The position numbers were made by a program, and so were the translations under genes. From Anaeramoeba ignava (lineage: Eukaryota > Metamonada > Anaeramoebidae): a stretch of DNA of 64,000 bases. A model generated the notes under the pieces. The model did no database searches and had not been told where the DNA came from. It saw only the letters and a program-made list of their open reading frames with translations. Below, piece after piece: positions 11,743 through 22,785 of the stretch (position 1 is its first letter; each line of letters opens with the position of its first letter). The stretch is from positions 1 through 64,000 of the forward strand of contig JAPDFW010000106.1 of NCBI GenBank assembly GCA_028826165.1, read 5' to 3'.

Positions 11743-13780
11743 ATGATTGATTTAAAAAATTCAAAAAATCAAAGAGTTTGTCTTGCAGTTTATTGTGAAA
11801 ACATTCCAAAAAGAGATTATTTCACGTTTTGTTTACTAAATTGAATAATTATATATATTTTTAAATTATTGAAATAACAATTTTTTCTGTTTTCAAAAAA
11901 AAATTTAGTAAAAGAAATCCAATGGTTGTTGTTTATGAAAATGAAGAAGAAATTGGACGTTCTGAATTTTATCCAAGTAAAATTTATTTTAATTTATTAA
12001 ATTTTATTTAAATTTTATTTAAATTTAAATTTAAATTTAGATGAACCAAATCCAGTTTTTATGAAAAGATTTGAAGTAAATTAATTTAAATAAATTTGAA
12101 TAAATAATTTAAAATAAATAATTTTGTAAATAAAAGTTTTTTTATAATCCTGATGAAGTGCAAAATATAACAATCAAAGTTTTGGATCATTGTTTTCATT
12201 CAAAAATTTTAACTGATCAACCTTTCGTTGGATTAATTAATTTCCCACTTTCAGAACTTTTTTCACAACCAACACTTACAATAAATAAAAAGTTAGAACA
12301 CATAAATCTTCAACCAGAAAATCCAGAGCCAAAATGCACAGTAATTGGATGGTTTGTGAAAAATGAAAAACAATGTTTCAACACAAAAGTAATTGGAACA
12401 AATCTTGATAAGAAAGATGCATTTGGAAAAAGTGATCCTTATTTAATTTTTTATTCAAAAAAAGCAGATGATTTAATTTGGTTTCCAGTTTATCAAACTG
12501 AAATTTTAATGAAAACTTTAAATCCAATTTGGGAACCAATTTCAATTAGAATACATAAATTTGTTGGAGGAGAAATGCCAAATATAATTAAAATTGAATG
12601 TTATGATTGGAATAAATCAGGAAAACCAGATTTTATTGGAGAAGGAGAATTTAATGTTCAAGAATTACTTCAAAAAGATAAATTTGAATTATCATTAATT
12701 GAACCTAAAAAAAAGGAAAAGAAGAAGAATTATCAAAATTCAGGAGTTTTAACATTTACAAATTCAATTGTTATAGAAGAACCAACTTTTCAAACATTAT
12801 TGAAAGAAGGTCATTCAATTTCCATTTACGTTACAATTGATTTTTCTATTGCAAATTTTAAAAGAAAAGAAGAGAATTCATTCCACTATTTTGATAAAGA
12901 AAAAGGAATAATAAGTTTACATCAAAAGGCAATAAGAAATTGTTTATCATCTGTTCAAGATTGGCTAATTGATGATCCAATTTATACTTATGGATATGGA
13001 GCTAAAACAACAAAAGGAAATCAAGATTGTTTTTCATTAAATGGAAAAGAAAATGCAGGGATTCAAGGAATTGAATCAATTTTAATGGAATATGAAACTG
13101 CATTAAATGATGAGAAGAATTTTAAACAGTTAATTTAAAAAAAATATATTTTTTTTGATTCAAGTATTTATTTAAAATATTCAAATGAAATAGAGTTTAT
13201 TCCAGAAGTATCTTTCCTTGTTTAGATCATGTTATTGAAGAAATTAAAAAGAAATCACAACAAGATCCAATGAAATATTTTGTTATTGTGATGTTTGTTA
13301 GGACAAATATTAAGCAAAGAGAAGAAACTTATCTTAAAATTATTGAAGCATCAAAATTACCAATTTCAATAATTTTTGTTTGTGTAAATACTTTATATTT
13401 ATATTTATATTTATATTCAAGTTAAATTGAAGAAAAAAAAACAAAAATGTAATATTTGTTGATATTTTAGGTTGGAATTAGAAGCATGCAATTAAAAGGG
13501 AAGAAAGTTGGATGTTTTGGTCCTTTTGTAGGACTTGATTATGAATATTTGAGAATGCCATTAAAAAAACAAATTCCTAAAAGAGATATTGTTAATACAG
13601 TTGTTTTTGAAAGTCATTTAGAGTTAGATCATGAAAAAATATTTGATAGAACTTTCCAAAAAGTAAATTTTTTAATTTACAAATTATAAATTTAAAATTA
13701 AAATTAAAATTTAAATTTTATAAAACAAAAAAAAGGTTCCTGATCAAATGGTTGAATTTTACAAACAATTTAACAAATAA
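11743..13780 (+). CDS. Copine, tandem copy 3, C2A diverged, 7 exons
   Basis: Exons: 11743-11825, 11909-11976, 12041-12075, 12137-13128, 13194-13383, 13471-13662, 13736-13780; 534 aa. The exon layout matches the other copies, but C2A is divergent. Loop 1 reads DYFTKRNPM, with Asn where copines have the Ca2+-binding Asp, and loop 3 reads VLDHCFHSKILTDQPFVG with no DxD pattern. C2B (DAFGKSDPYLIFY, YDWNKSGKPDFIGEG) is unchanged from its sisters. The vWA tail also differs: FVCVGIRSMQLKGKKVG in place of FVGIGKRW. Inferred: a copine that may have lost Ca2+ binding in C2A while keeping C2B and the vWA fold. Confidence 0.92.
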
Positions 13781-13902
13781 TTCAATTCTTTTAAAAATCA
13801 AAATTTTATTTTTTATTTTCCTTTTTTTTTTTTCTTAAAAAAGAAACATTACAAAAAAAAAATGAAATGAAAAAATATAATATCATTTCTTAATAATTAA
13901 AG

Positions 13903-16161
13903 TTATTTATCTGAATTTTCTTTTTGAGAATTTGATTCATTATTGTTATTGTTATTATTATTATTTTGAAGAGAATTTTCATTCCCCAAATCATTTGAAT
14001 CAATATTTCCATCAGTAATTTTTAAAGAAGAGATATTTTGTTGAGAAATATTTTGATCGGTATCAATATTATCCAAAGAATCAAGATTATCATTACTATC
14101 ATCATTTTCTACATAGGGAAGAGTTAAATTATTAGGAAATAATCCAATTTTTGAGTCCAATTGCCCAACACTCATATTGACTCTTTTTGAAATTAATTCG
14201 ATGATTTGGTCTTCTTTGAAACTGAGTTCGTTTTCGTTTCTTGCTTGATAAGAACTCAAAGTGATTAATTTTGTTAATTTTTCTGGTTTTGAATCTTCAA
14301 GTGAATTGAATCTCACTTTTTGCAGTTTGAATGCGCCTCTTTGTCCCTCAAGAATGGCCAGTCTTCCTTGTAGTGTTGATAATGTGGGGTAAATTTCATT
14401 CAAAAGATCATATGATTTTTTGTGGAGCTTGAGCTGAGAGTTTAATAAAGAGCAAAGAGAGCCAAGAAAATCAATATTTTTAAAAAGTTCCAATTCTTCG
14501 AATTTTTTTCTCATATCAAACTTTGCCAGTTCAAATTTATTTTTTGCATCAGAATAATCAAGATCGACAGAATTGATTTTTGAGATATCTTCTTTGCTTC
14601 TTTTTGAATAAAGCTCTTTCCAGTAAGTTTCGAAAATTTTGAGGGGTTGTTTTGTCTTTTTGATCAAAAGACCCATATTTTTGAGGGTTTGTGCGAAATC
14701 CTTGACAAAATTCTGGTGGTATTTTTCCTTCTGTGTTTCGATGACTTGCTGAAGCTCTCCGAATTTGATGAGATATTTTGCAATACTCAGTTCAGGATGC
14801 TGATACTCCTGGCCAAATTGGGAGAAGTCAAAGAGCTGGGATTCTTCTTTTTGGGGGGTTTTTTCAGAAGTTTGGCGCGAACGAGTTTGCGCGGCTTGTT
14901 CTTCTCTGAGGGCGTTCTCGCGGAGCTCCTCTTCCAAGTGCTCACCAAAAACAACGAGGGTTTCACCGAACATTTTGCCTAGCATTGAAGTTCTTGTGGC
15001 AGTTTTGGAGAATTGTTCGATGATCTTAAGACTCTCTTCTGTGTTTCTTTTGAGAGTATTATATTCGCGGTTGATTCCTTTGAGCAGCACGGAGTCTGGG
15101 TCTCTACCACGTTTTGTTTTGTCTTGGACTTTGGGTTTGAGTTTGAGCGTTCCTCCTCGAATTTTTTTGCCTTTTATTCCTGGCCATTGAATAGCGGACT
15201 TTTCAGTGCCGCATGAGATGATGTAGTCTTCGTGAACGAGAATAGTATTTATTGGGCCCTTCGAGACTTCTGTTGAAAAATCGCAGCGGAAATTCTTTGT
15301 GTTCCAGACTCTGATGTTTTTGTCTTTTGAGGATGAATAAAGATAAAAATCAAGTAAATGAATATCAGTTGTTTTTTCATTATGAGCTTGAAAAAAGTGG
15401 ATCGGAAATCCCGAAATTGTACTGAACCAGCCAACAGTTCCATCCCAAGCGCAAGAAAACACAAGGTTATCGCCGTGAATGATCTTGACGATTGGTGCGC
15501 GGTGGGAGTCGAGTAGCTGCACACAGATTCCAGATTTGGGATCAAAAACACGAATCAAACCGTCACTGTAACCGCCATATAGAAGTCCGTTATTAGCTGT
15601 CAAAAAACTGGGCCAACTGACCCCGTTTGAAAAAACATTGAGACACTGGCCTGTCTCTATATCCCACAAATGAATAGTTTTGTCGACGCTTGAAGTGCAC
15701 AAAGTACCGTGGTCAAGAACTACGCCTGTAACCTGGTCCGAATGGCCTTGCAGCACTTGAACATTCTTCGCAGTGTCGAGATTCCAAATGCGCACAGAAC
15801 TATCATTTCCACCAGAGATGAGGAGATTCTTTTCAAAGGCGATGGTGGTTATTCTCCCCTCATGACCCTGAAAAATTTGTTTATTTTTTCCATCGTTCGA
15901 AATTTCCCATGATCTTATTGTTCCGTCTTGACTAAACGAATAAAGATCACTGTTATAGATTTCGAGCCCAAGAACCTTACCTTCGTGGCCGTAGAATGTT
16001 TTAGAGTTCTTCCCTGTGGAAGGCTCCCATTGTCGAATTGTTTTATCAAAAGATCCAGTGTAAATTATTGAACCGTTAGAAATGATTGATGTTATTGAAT
16101 CTGTGTGTCCTGAAAATACAGCCATTGGCTCTAGAATTCCTCGAGGATTATCAGTGAACAT
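13903..16161 (-). CDS. WD40 propeller-BAR-SH3 protein
   Basis: A single uninterrupted 752-aa frame. Residues about 8-310 hold seven WD40 repeats (for example GHTDSITSI, SFDKTIRQW, GHEGKVLGL, DKTIHLWDIETG), enough for one propeller. Residues about 370-610 are helical and resemble a BAR domain of the ACAP/GRAF type: KTKQPLKIFETYWKEL, DYSDAKNKFELAKFDM, LNSQLKLHKKSYDLL. Residues about 625-683 form an SH3-like domain with YQARNENELSFKEDQIIEL and KIGLFPNNLTL; the usual tryptophan pair is absent. An acidic, Asn-rich tail ends the protein. Known: BAR domains bind and bend membranes, and SH3 domains bind proline-rich partners. Inferred: a membrane-cytoskeleton scaffold. It is noticeably less AT-rich than its neighbours and has no introns. 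It is transcribed toward copine 3 and away from the next gene. Confidence 0.85.
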   Translation of the reverse strand: MFTDNPRGILEPMAVFSGHTDSITSIISNGSIIYTGSFDKTIRQWEPSTGKNSKTFYGHEGKVLGLEIYNSDLYSFSQDGTIRSWEISNDGKNKQIFQGHEGRITTIAFEKNLLISGGNDSSVRIWNLDTAKNVQVLQGHSDQVTGVVLDHGTLCTSSVDKTIHLWDIETGQCLNVFSNGVSWPSFLTANNGLLYGGYSDGLIRVFDPKSGICVQLLDSHRAPIVKIIHGDNLVFSCAWDGTVGWFSTISGFPIHFFQAHNEKTTDIHLLDFYLYSSSKDKNIRVWNTKNFRCDFSTEVSKGPINTILVHEDYIISCGTEKSAIQWPGIKGKKIRGGTLKLKPKVQDKTKRGRDPDSVLLKGINREYNTLKRNTEESLKIIEQFSKTATRTSMLGKMFGETLVVFGEHLEEELRENALREEQAAQTRSRQTSEKTPQKEESQLFDFSQFGQEYQHPELSIAKYLIKFGELQQVIETQKEKYHQNFVKDFAQTLKNMGLLIKKTKQPLKIFETYWKELYSKRSKEDISKINSVDLDYSDAKNKFELAKFDMRKKFEELELFKNIDFLGSLCSLLNSQLKLHKKSYDLLNEIYPTLSTLQGRLAILEGQRGAFKLQKVRFNSLEDSKPEKLTKLITLSSYQARNENELSFKEDQIIELISKRVNMSVGQLDSKIGLFPNNLTLPYVENDDSNDNLDSLDNIDTDQNISQQNISSLKITDGNIDSNDLGNENSLQNNNNNNNNNESNSQKENSDK

Positions 16162-16271
16162 TTTAAAGAAAACAAAAAATGAAGAAGTTTATTTGACAAA
16201 AAATTTTTTTTATTTTTTTTATTTTTTTTATTTTTTCTTCTTCTTTTTTAATTTCTTTTTTTTTTTAAGTA

Positions 16272-19200
16272 ATGATTGGTTTATCTAAAAAATTTTCTCT
16301 TTATGACCATCTTCAAGATATTGTTCCAAATGTTTCTCTTGAAATGGAAGCAATTTTTTGTGAATCAAGTGATTCTGAAAAAGAAAATGAACAAAAGATT
16401 CGAAAGAAAGAAAATGCAAATTCCAACAGTAAAGATACATTTACCATTTTTAAAACAAATTTTTAAATGAATTTTTAAACAAATTTTTAAACAAATTTTT
16501 AAACAAATTATTAAAACAAATTATAAAACAATTTATAAACAAATTATAAATTTAATTATAAAACAAATTATAAACAAATTTTTAAAACGAATTATAAATT
16601 TAATTATAAATTTAATTATAAATTTAATTATAAATTTAATTATAAATTTAATTATAAATTTAATTATAAATTTAATTATAAATTTAATTATAAATTTAAT
16701 TATAAACTTAATTATAAACTTAATTATAATTTAATTATAATTTAATTATAAACAAATTTTTAAAACGAATTATAAATATAATTATAAATATAATTATAAA
16801 TATAATTATAAATTTTGTTTTGAATTTTTGTTATAAATTTAATTACAAATTTAATTACAAATTTAATTATAAATTTAATTACAAATTTAATTATAAATTT
16901 AATTATAAATTTAATTATAAATTTAATTATAAATTTAATTATAAATTTAATTATAAATTTAATTATAAATTTTGATATAAATTTTGATATAAATTTTGAT
17001 ATAAATTTAATTATAAATTTTATTATAAAATTTAATTAAAAAAGTGCAAAAAGAACATGAAAAGCAAAATGCAAATCAACCTAAATTTGAAATTAATGGA
17101 AATATTGTCGAAAACTCTTTTCTTGTTGGGCATGAAATGAATAATAAGTTTTTGATTTGTAGAGATTGTTTAGATAGCGTTTGTTATTTAAATATACTTT
17201 TATTTATCCAAAAAATTTAACAAAAAATTTTTTTCCTCATTTTAATAGAATCTTGTGAAAAAAACTTTTATTGATATGCTTGATATTTCAAATCATAAAA
17301 GAACAAATATTTATAAACATCATGAACTGTTTGAATGTGTTGGTGCTTCAATTAATTTAGATTTGTCTTTTATGAGTTTGATTTTATTACTTTAAATTTT
17401 TTCTTTTAATTTTTCTTTTAATTCAAAAACAAAATCAAAATCAAAATCAAAATCAAAAATAGTTTTAACTTTTAAAAAAGGCATTATATCTGATGATTTA
17501 AAAAGAGAAACAAGTAATTTTTAATTTTAATTTTAATTTTAATTTTAATTTTAATTTTAATTTTAATTTTTAATTTTAATTTTAATTTTAATTTTAATTT
17601 TAATTTTAATTTTTAATTTTAATTTTAATTTTAATTTTAATTTTAATTTTAATTTTAATTTTAATTTTAATTTTAATTTTAATTTTAATTTTAATTTTAA
17701 TTTTAATTTTAATTTTAAATTTAATTTTAATTTAAATTTTAATTTTTAATTTTAATTTTAATTTTGATTTTAAAAATGAAAAATAGGATATCAATCTTTT
17801 ATTGTTGAACTTCAAAATAATAATATTTTGAAACAATTTACAGATGAAACATCTTTTTATCAAAGAATATTTGTAAATTACTTTTTCTGTTTAAATTTTA
17901 AATTTATAAAAATAATTTAATTTAATTCAAATCAAATAATCCTTTTTTTTTTCTTCTTGATCATTTTCTTTTTAGTTTCTTCCAAATCATAGAAGTACTA
18001 AATATGAAGAAATTTTATCAATTCTTGATCAAAATTTCATTCGTGTTAATCGTCTTAATTTTAAAAATCAATCACAACATAAACAAAAAATTGTAAAAAT
18101 CATTTTAAGAACGAATTTAAAATTATTTTAAAAAGGAATTTAAAATTAAATTCAAAAGGAATTTAAAATTATTTAAAACAACAAATTTAAATTTATTTAA
18201 AACAAGAAATTAAAATTATTTAAAAAAGGAAATTAAAATTATTTAAAAAAGGAAATTAAAATTATTTAAAAAAGAAATTTAAAATTATTTTGAAAAGAAA
18301 TTTAAAATTATTTTGAAAAGAAATTTAAATTTATTTGAAAAGAAAATTAAAAATTATTTTGAAAAGGAATTTAAATTTATTTAAAAAGAAATTTAAAATT
18401 ATTTAAAAAAAGAAACTTAAAATTATTTAAAAAGAAGGAATTTAAAATTATTTGAAAAGAAATTTAAAAAGAAATTTAAAACAAGAAATTTAAAATTATT
18501 TTGAAAAGAAATTTAAAATTATTTTAAAAGGAATTTAAATTTATTTGAAAAGGAATTTAAAATTATTTTAAGAACAAATTTAAAATTATTTTAAAAAAAG
18601 AAATTAAAATTATTTAAAACAAGAAATTAAAATTATTTAAAAAAGAAATTTAAAATTATTTTGAAAAGAAAATTAAATTTATTTAAAACAAGAAATTTAA
18701 AATTATTTTGAAAAGAAATTTAAAATTATTTTAAAAGGAATTTAAATTTATTTGAAAAGGAATTTAAAATTATTTTAAAACAAATTTAAAAATTAAATTA
18801 TTATGTTTGTTTTTAATAGAAAATAATGACGAAACAAACAACTTCATATGTAATTTGTGAAAAATTCATTTGGTATCATTTCAGTCCAAAATCACAAAGA
18901 TTATTTGTACTTAAACCAGTTCCAACAAGAAATGAAGAATTACTTTGTTATTCTTTTGAAAATAAAAAAACTCAAGTTATTTTAGATATGAGTTTAAAAA
19001 TTTTAAAAACTCCTTTTTCAATTGAACCTAAATCAAGCGATGTTCATAAATCATATTGTAATCATAAATCAAATATGCATGGACTTTGTTCACCAAATTC
19101 AACTTATAATTTTCAGATTGTGAAAATATCAACTGTATTTATATTTAAATTAATTTAAAAATTTAAAAATTAAAATTAAAATTAAAATTAAAATTCATTT

Positions 19201-21652
19201 TTGAAATTAAAATTAAAATTAAAATTAAAATTAAAATTAAAATTAAAATTAAAATTAAAATTCATTTTTAAAATTAAAATTAAAATTAAAATTAAAATTA
19301 AAATTAAAATTAAAATTAAAATTAAAATTAAAATTAAAATTAAAATTAAAATTAAAATTAAAATTAAAATTAAAATTAAAATTAAATTTAAAATTAAAAT
19401 TAAAATTCGTTTTTGAAATTAAAATTGAAATTAAAATTTAAAATTAAAATTAAAATTCATTTTAAAATTAATTTAAAAATTCACTTTAAAAATTAATTTT
19501 GAAAGGGTGCTTTTTGTTTATGTAGACAATACCCAGAAAATTTTGAAAATGAATCAATTCTTATTTCAATTTGGATTCTACATAGAAGAGAACAAATCAA
19601 TCTCCAAATACCTTATTCAAAATTATCATCAAAACCATCAGGAAAATTAAAAGCATTTTTTGGATCAATTTATGAAATTCTTGTTATTTATATTCCTGGT
19701 TATTTTTTACAATTTCTTGATTGTACAAGACTTCATGAAACAACAATTCCAATGATTTTTCATGGTATTAAAAATCAAATATTTAAAATGAAAAGATTTT
19801 TTTGTTTAATTTTAAATTAAATTTTTCCAAAATATTTTTCAAACGGAAAAAAAAATTATTTAGAAAAAGAATTTTTAGATCCAATTCAAAAAACAAGTTT
19901 ATTATTATCACCAATTTATTCAGAAGTAGATACACTCAATCGTATTCAAAGTGGTAAATATTTTTTTTATTTTTTTGAATTGAAAATTTATTTTTATTTT
20001 TTTAATAAAATAAAATAGAAAATGATCTTATTGATAATTATTCTGGAACTATTTATTCTTATACTATTTCAAAGGAATATTTAGCAAGTTTACTTCCAAA
20101 ATATCATCAACTCTCAGAATTTATTGTTCATGTTTTTTTAACTCATATGATTGATGAAAAAATGCTTGAAGAAATGAAACCAAGTCTTTTAGATGAAACT
20201 ATTTCATTTTCTTCTCAATTTTTTCAAGAATATATTTTTGCTTCAACTTTTCAAAATCTTCGAAAAAAGAATTTTCAAAAAAATTTAAGAAATTTTCGAA
20301 AAATAATTTTATCAATTATTCCAATATCAACAATAAATAATCTTGAATATGATGTATAATTTAAAATAATTAATTTAAAATAATTAATTTTAAATTTTAA
20401 TTTTAATTTAAAAAAAAAAGAAACATGAATTATTTGATTTTATGAGAAATTCAATTGCTGAATATGAACTTCTAAGAATACAAGATACTTTTACAACAAT
20501 TTCAGAATCAAGAACAATAAGACTCTCATTAACAAATTTACAAGAATCATTTTTACAATTCACAAGCAAAAATATAGCATCAAATGAAGAGAAGGCTTTA
20601 ATGGTATTTCCTGAAATACAAGCATCACCTTTAACAAAGAAGAAGAAAAAAAAAGTGGAACAAAATTTAATCAAATCAAAAGTTTCTTTAAGTTTTTTTG
20701 AAACTTTAATCCAAGACCACATTTCTAAATACTTAGTCAATATTAAAAATCGCAAAACTATCATCAAACAATTACTCAAATTTTATCTCGAAACAATTAC
20801 AAATGAAATTGAAAATTTGTTCAAATTTTTATTCGATAATTTGATTGAACAATATTTTGGTGATGAACAATCTGGTTTGCATTTTATTCCAGAACCAATT
20901 CCTTCAATTGAAAACTCAATGAAAGAAAATGAAAATTCTAAGAATAATTTTAACTATCTTAATAATCAAAGTGTTTCAAAAGAATTACTTTTTTTTAAAC
21001 AAAAAAAGATGTTTGGATTAATGGAAAGATTATACATTTCTTTAGAAAAATTTTATCTTCCTTTTCCAAAAAATTTTCATCCAGTTTTTTGTCGATTAGG
21101 ATTTTATTGTTTATCAAAACAGTGAGAATATTTATTTTAAAATATTTATTTTATAATATTTATTTTAAATATTTATTTTATAATAGATTATTTGCACATT
21201 ATATAACTAATAATATGTTCCAAATCGATATAAGATTTATTCCAGAAATAACTCCCTTTCTTGACTTAAAAACAAAACAAGACCAAGAACTCAAAAACAG
21301 ATTAATTTGTTTACTAAATGGAACTGAAGAAATTATAGAAGTTTCAGAAGCTTTTGAAGTCGATGAAAAATATTTACTTGAATATTATTCAAATTCAATT
21401 TCTGACCAAATAATAAATAAACTCAATTCTCAAAAATCACAAAATGTTCATCCTTTTTCAAGATCAACTGATTCTCATGAAATCATTAGATTTGAACCTT
21501 TAACAATAGTTAAAAATTCTATTCAAGAAATTGATACTAAATCTCAAATTCATTCAATTAAATTTCTTTTAAGTAAAATGGAAAAAATTTATCAAAAAAA
21601 TTTAATTGAACCAGAAAAATTATTGAATTTGGAACAAATAGAAAAAAAATAA
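16272..21652 (+). CDS. Uncharacterised 940-aa protein, 12 exons
   Basis: Exons: 16272-16428, 17045-17178, 17249-17375, 17463-17513, 17787-17872, 17976-18092, 18820-19119, 19506-19764, 19864-19953, 20019-20353, 20421-21121, 21187-21652. All junctions are GT...AG and the phases close to one 940-aa frame. I do not recognise the family. Visible segments: an acidic N-terminus, FLICRDCLDS, a middle region that may be beta-rich (SFMILTFKKGIISDDL), a Cys/His cluster (SYCNHKSNMHGLC then AFCLCRQYPENF), LVIYIPGYFLQFLDCTRLHE, and a helical C-terminal half from about residue 560. There is no signal peptide or clear membrane span. Exon 7 alone is exactly 100 codons. The order of a possible beta-rich front and a long helical rear loosely recalls large GTPase regulators, but no diagnostic motif supports that. 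Confidence 0.75.
16429..17044 (+). repeat. Intron 1 of the 12-exon gene, ATAAATTTAATT repeat
   Basis: This intron is filled with a 12-bp unit (ATAAATTTAATT) and relatives ending in AAACAA. The donor is AACA|GTAAAG and the acceptor AAAAAG|TGCAAA. Nothing codes within it. Confidence 0.85.
17514..17786 (+). repeat. Intron 4 of the 12-exon gene, (TTTTAA)n
   Basis: Almost pure TTTTAA hexamer repeat from the donor to about 17760, then a short unique 3' end with the AATAG acceptor. Confidence 0.9.
18093..18819 (+). repeat. Intron 6 of the 12-exon gene, degenerate about 26-bp repeat
   Basis: 727 bases made of variants of AAGGAATTTAAAATTATTT, with AACA or GAAAAG interruptions. The motif differs from those of the neighbouring introns. 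Confidence 0.8.
19120..19505 (+). repeat. Intron 7 of the 12-exon gene, (AAAATT)n
   Basis: Hexamer array in opposite orientation to that of intron 4, with a few CATTTTTG interruptions. Its KIKIKI and KLKLKL reading frames are repeat artefacts. Confidence 0.88.
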
Positions 21653-21735
21653 AAGAAAAAACAAAAATAATTTTTTTCATTTTTTCATTTTTTTGCTTTT
21701 TATTTTTTTCTTTTATTTTTTCTCAATTAAATTTA

Positions 21736-22785
21736 ATGGAACCAACAAATACTTTTGAATTAATTGCAAATGATAAAACCAAATTAATTGGAAAAGAATG
21801 GCTTCCAAAAAACAAGAAAATTGATATAGTTGTTTGTTTAATACATGGATTTGCAGAATATTGTTTAAGATATAAACACGTGGCAAAATATTTTGTTGAA
21901 AGTGGAATCACATTTGTATCGATGGATCTTCGCGGACATGGAAAAAGCGGGGGAAAACAAGGATATGCAGAATCAATTACTAAATTCCGCGAAGATATTG
22001 AAATTTTAATCAATAGTGTTTTTGAAAGAAATGAAAAATTTTTTATTGATCCAAAAAATGTTCCACTTTTTTTATATGGTCATTCAATGGGAGGTTGTTT
22101 AGTTCTCGATTATCTGCTTAATAGAAAGGATCCAAGGCTTTGTGGTCTCATTTCAACTTCCCCTTGGCTTGATCTTCCTGAAGGAACAATTGGAAGTGTT
22201 AAGGTTGTTTTGGCAGAAATTATGAACTATGTTTGGGGAACTTGGAAGGAAAAATCTTCTTTAAAAACTGAATATATTTCAAGAGATCAAAAAGTTGTTC
22301 AGGATTATGAAAATGACCCATTGATTTTTAATAAAATTACAACTAGATTGTTTTGTGAAATTCAACATTCCGGTAAAAATGTTATTAAATTGGCTAAAAA
22401 TTTGGATTTGGGTAAAAAATTAGGGAAAAATTTCCCTATTTTATTATTACATGGTGATGATGACCAAATTACTGACCAAAAATCTACTGAAAAATTCGCA
22501 AGAAGAGCTAAAAATAATGCTGATGTTATTATTCATATTATTAAAGATGGAAGGCATGAACTTCATAATGATCTTGAAAAAGATAGAATTATTAAACTTA
22601 TTCGTGATTGGATTTTTGATAAAACTTTTTCTAATCAAAATCAAAATGAAAATGAAAATGAAAATCAAAATGAAAATCAAAATCAAAATGAAAATGAAAA
22701 TCAAAATGAAAATGAAATTCAATTTGATGAAGATGAATTTAAAAGTTTTTCTTTATCTGAAAATGAAAATGAAAATGATTTTTAA
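21736..22785 (+). CDS. Monoacylglycerol-lipase-like alpha/beta hydrolase
   Basis: One 349-aa exon. The serine-hydrolase fold is clear: LIHGFAEY (oxyanion region), MDLRGHGKSGG, the nucleophile elbow GHSMGG with Ser at about 117, the acid at about Asp243 in LLLHGDDDQIT, and His at about 274 in DGRHELHND. This order and spacing fit the monoacylglycerol lipase / lysophospholipase group (Hydrolase_4), which releases fatty acid from monoglycerides or lysophospholipids. No signal peptide is seen, so it is probably cytosolic. Odd: the last 50 residues form an NQNENE tract from AAAATG-type hexamers followed by an acidic, Ser-rich end. The ATG at 21736 follows a T-rich leader only about 80 bases after the previous stop. 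Confidence 0.92.
   Translation: MEPTNTFELIANDKTKLIGKEWLPKNKKIDIVVCLIHGFAEYCLRYKHVAKYFVESGITFVSMDLRGHGKSGGKQGYAESITKFREDIEILINSVFERNEKFFIDPKNVPLFLYGHSMGGCLVLDYLLNRKDPRLCGLISTSPWLDLPEGTIGSVKVVLAEIMNYVWGTWKEKSSLKTEYISRDQKVVQDYENDPLIFNKITTRLFCEIQHSGKNVIKLAKNLDLGKKLGKNFPILLLHGDDDQITDQKSTEKFARRAKNNADVIIHIIKDGRHELHNDLEKDRIIKLIRDWIFDKTFSNQNQNENENENQNENQNQNENENQNENEIQFDEDEFKSFSLSENENENDF

Noticed and set aside
14647-15216. Several + strand frames over the WD40-BAR-SH3 gene
   Set aside because: Antisense to a clear multi-domain coding frame.
19201-19416. KLKLKL and KIKIKI frame
   Set aside because: Microsatellite inside intron 7 of the 12-exon gene.
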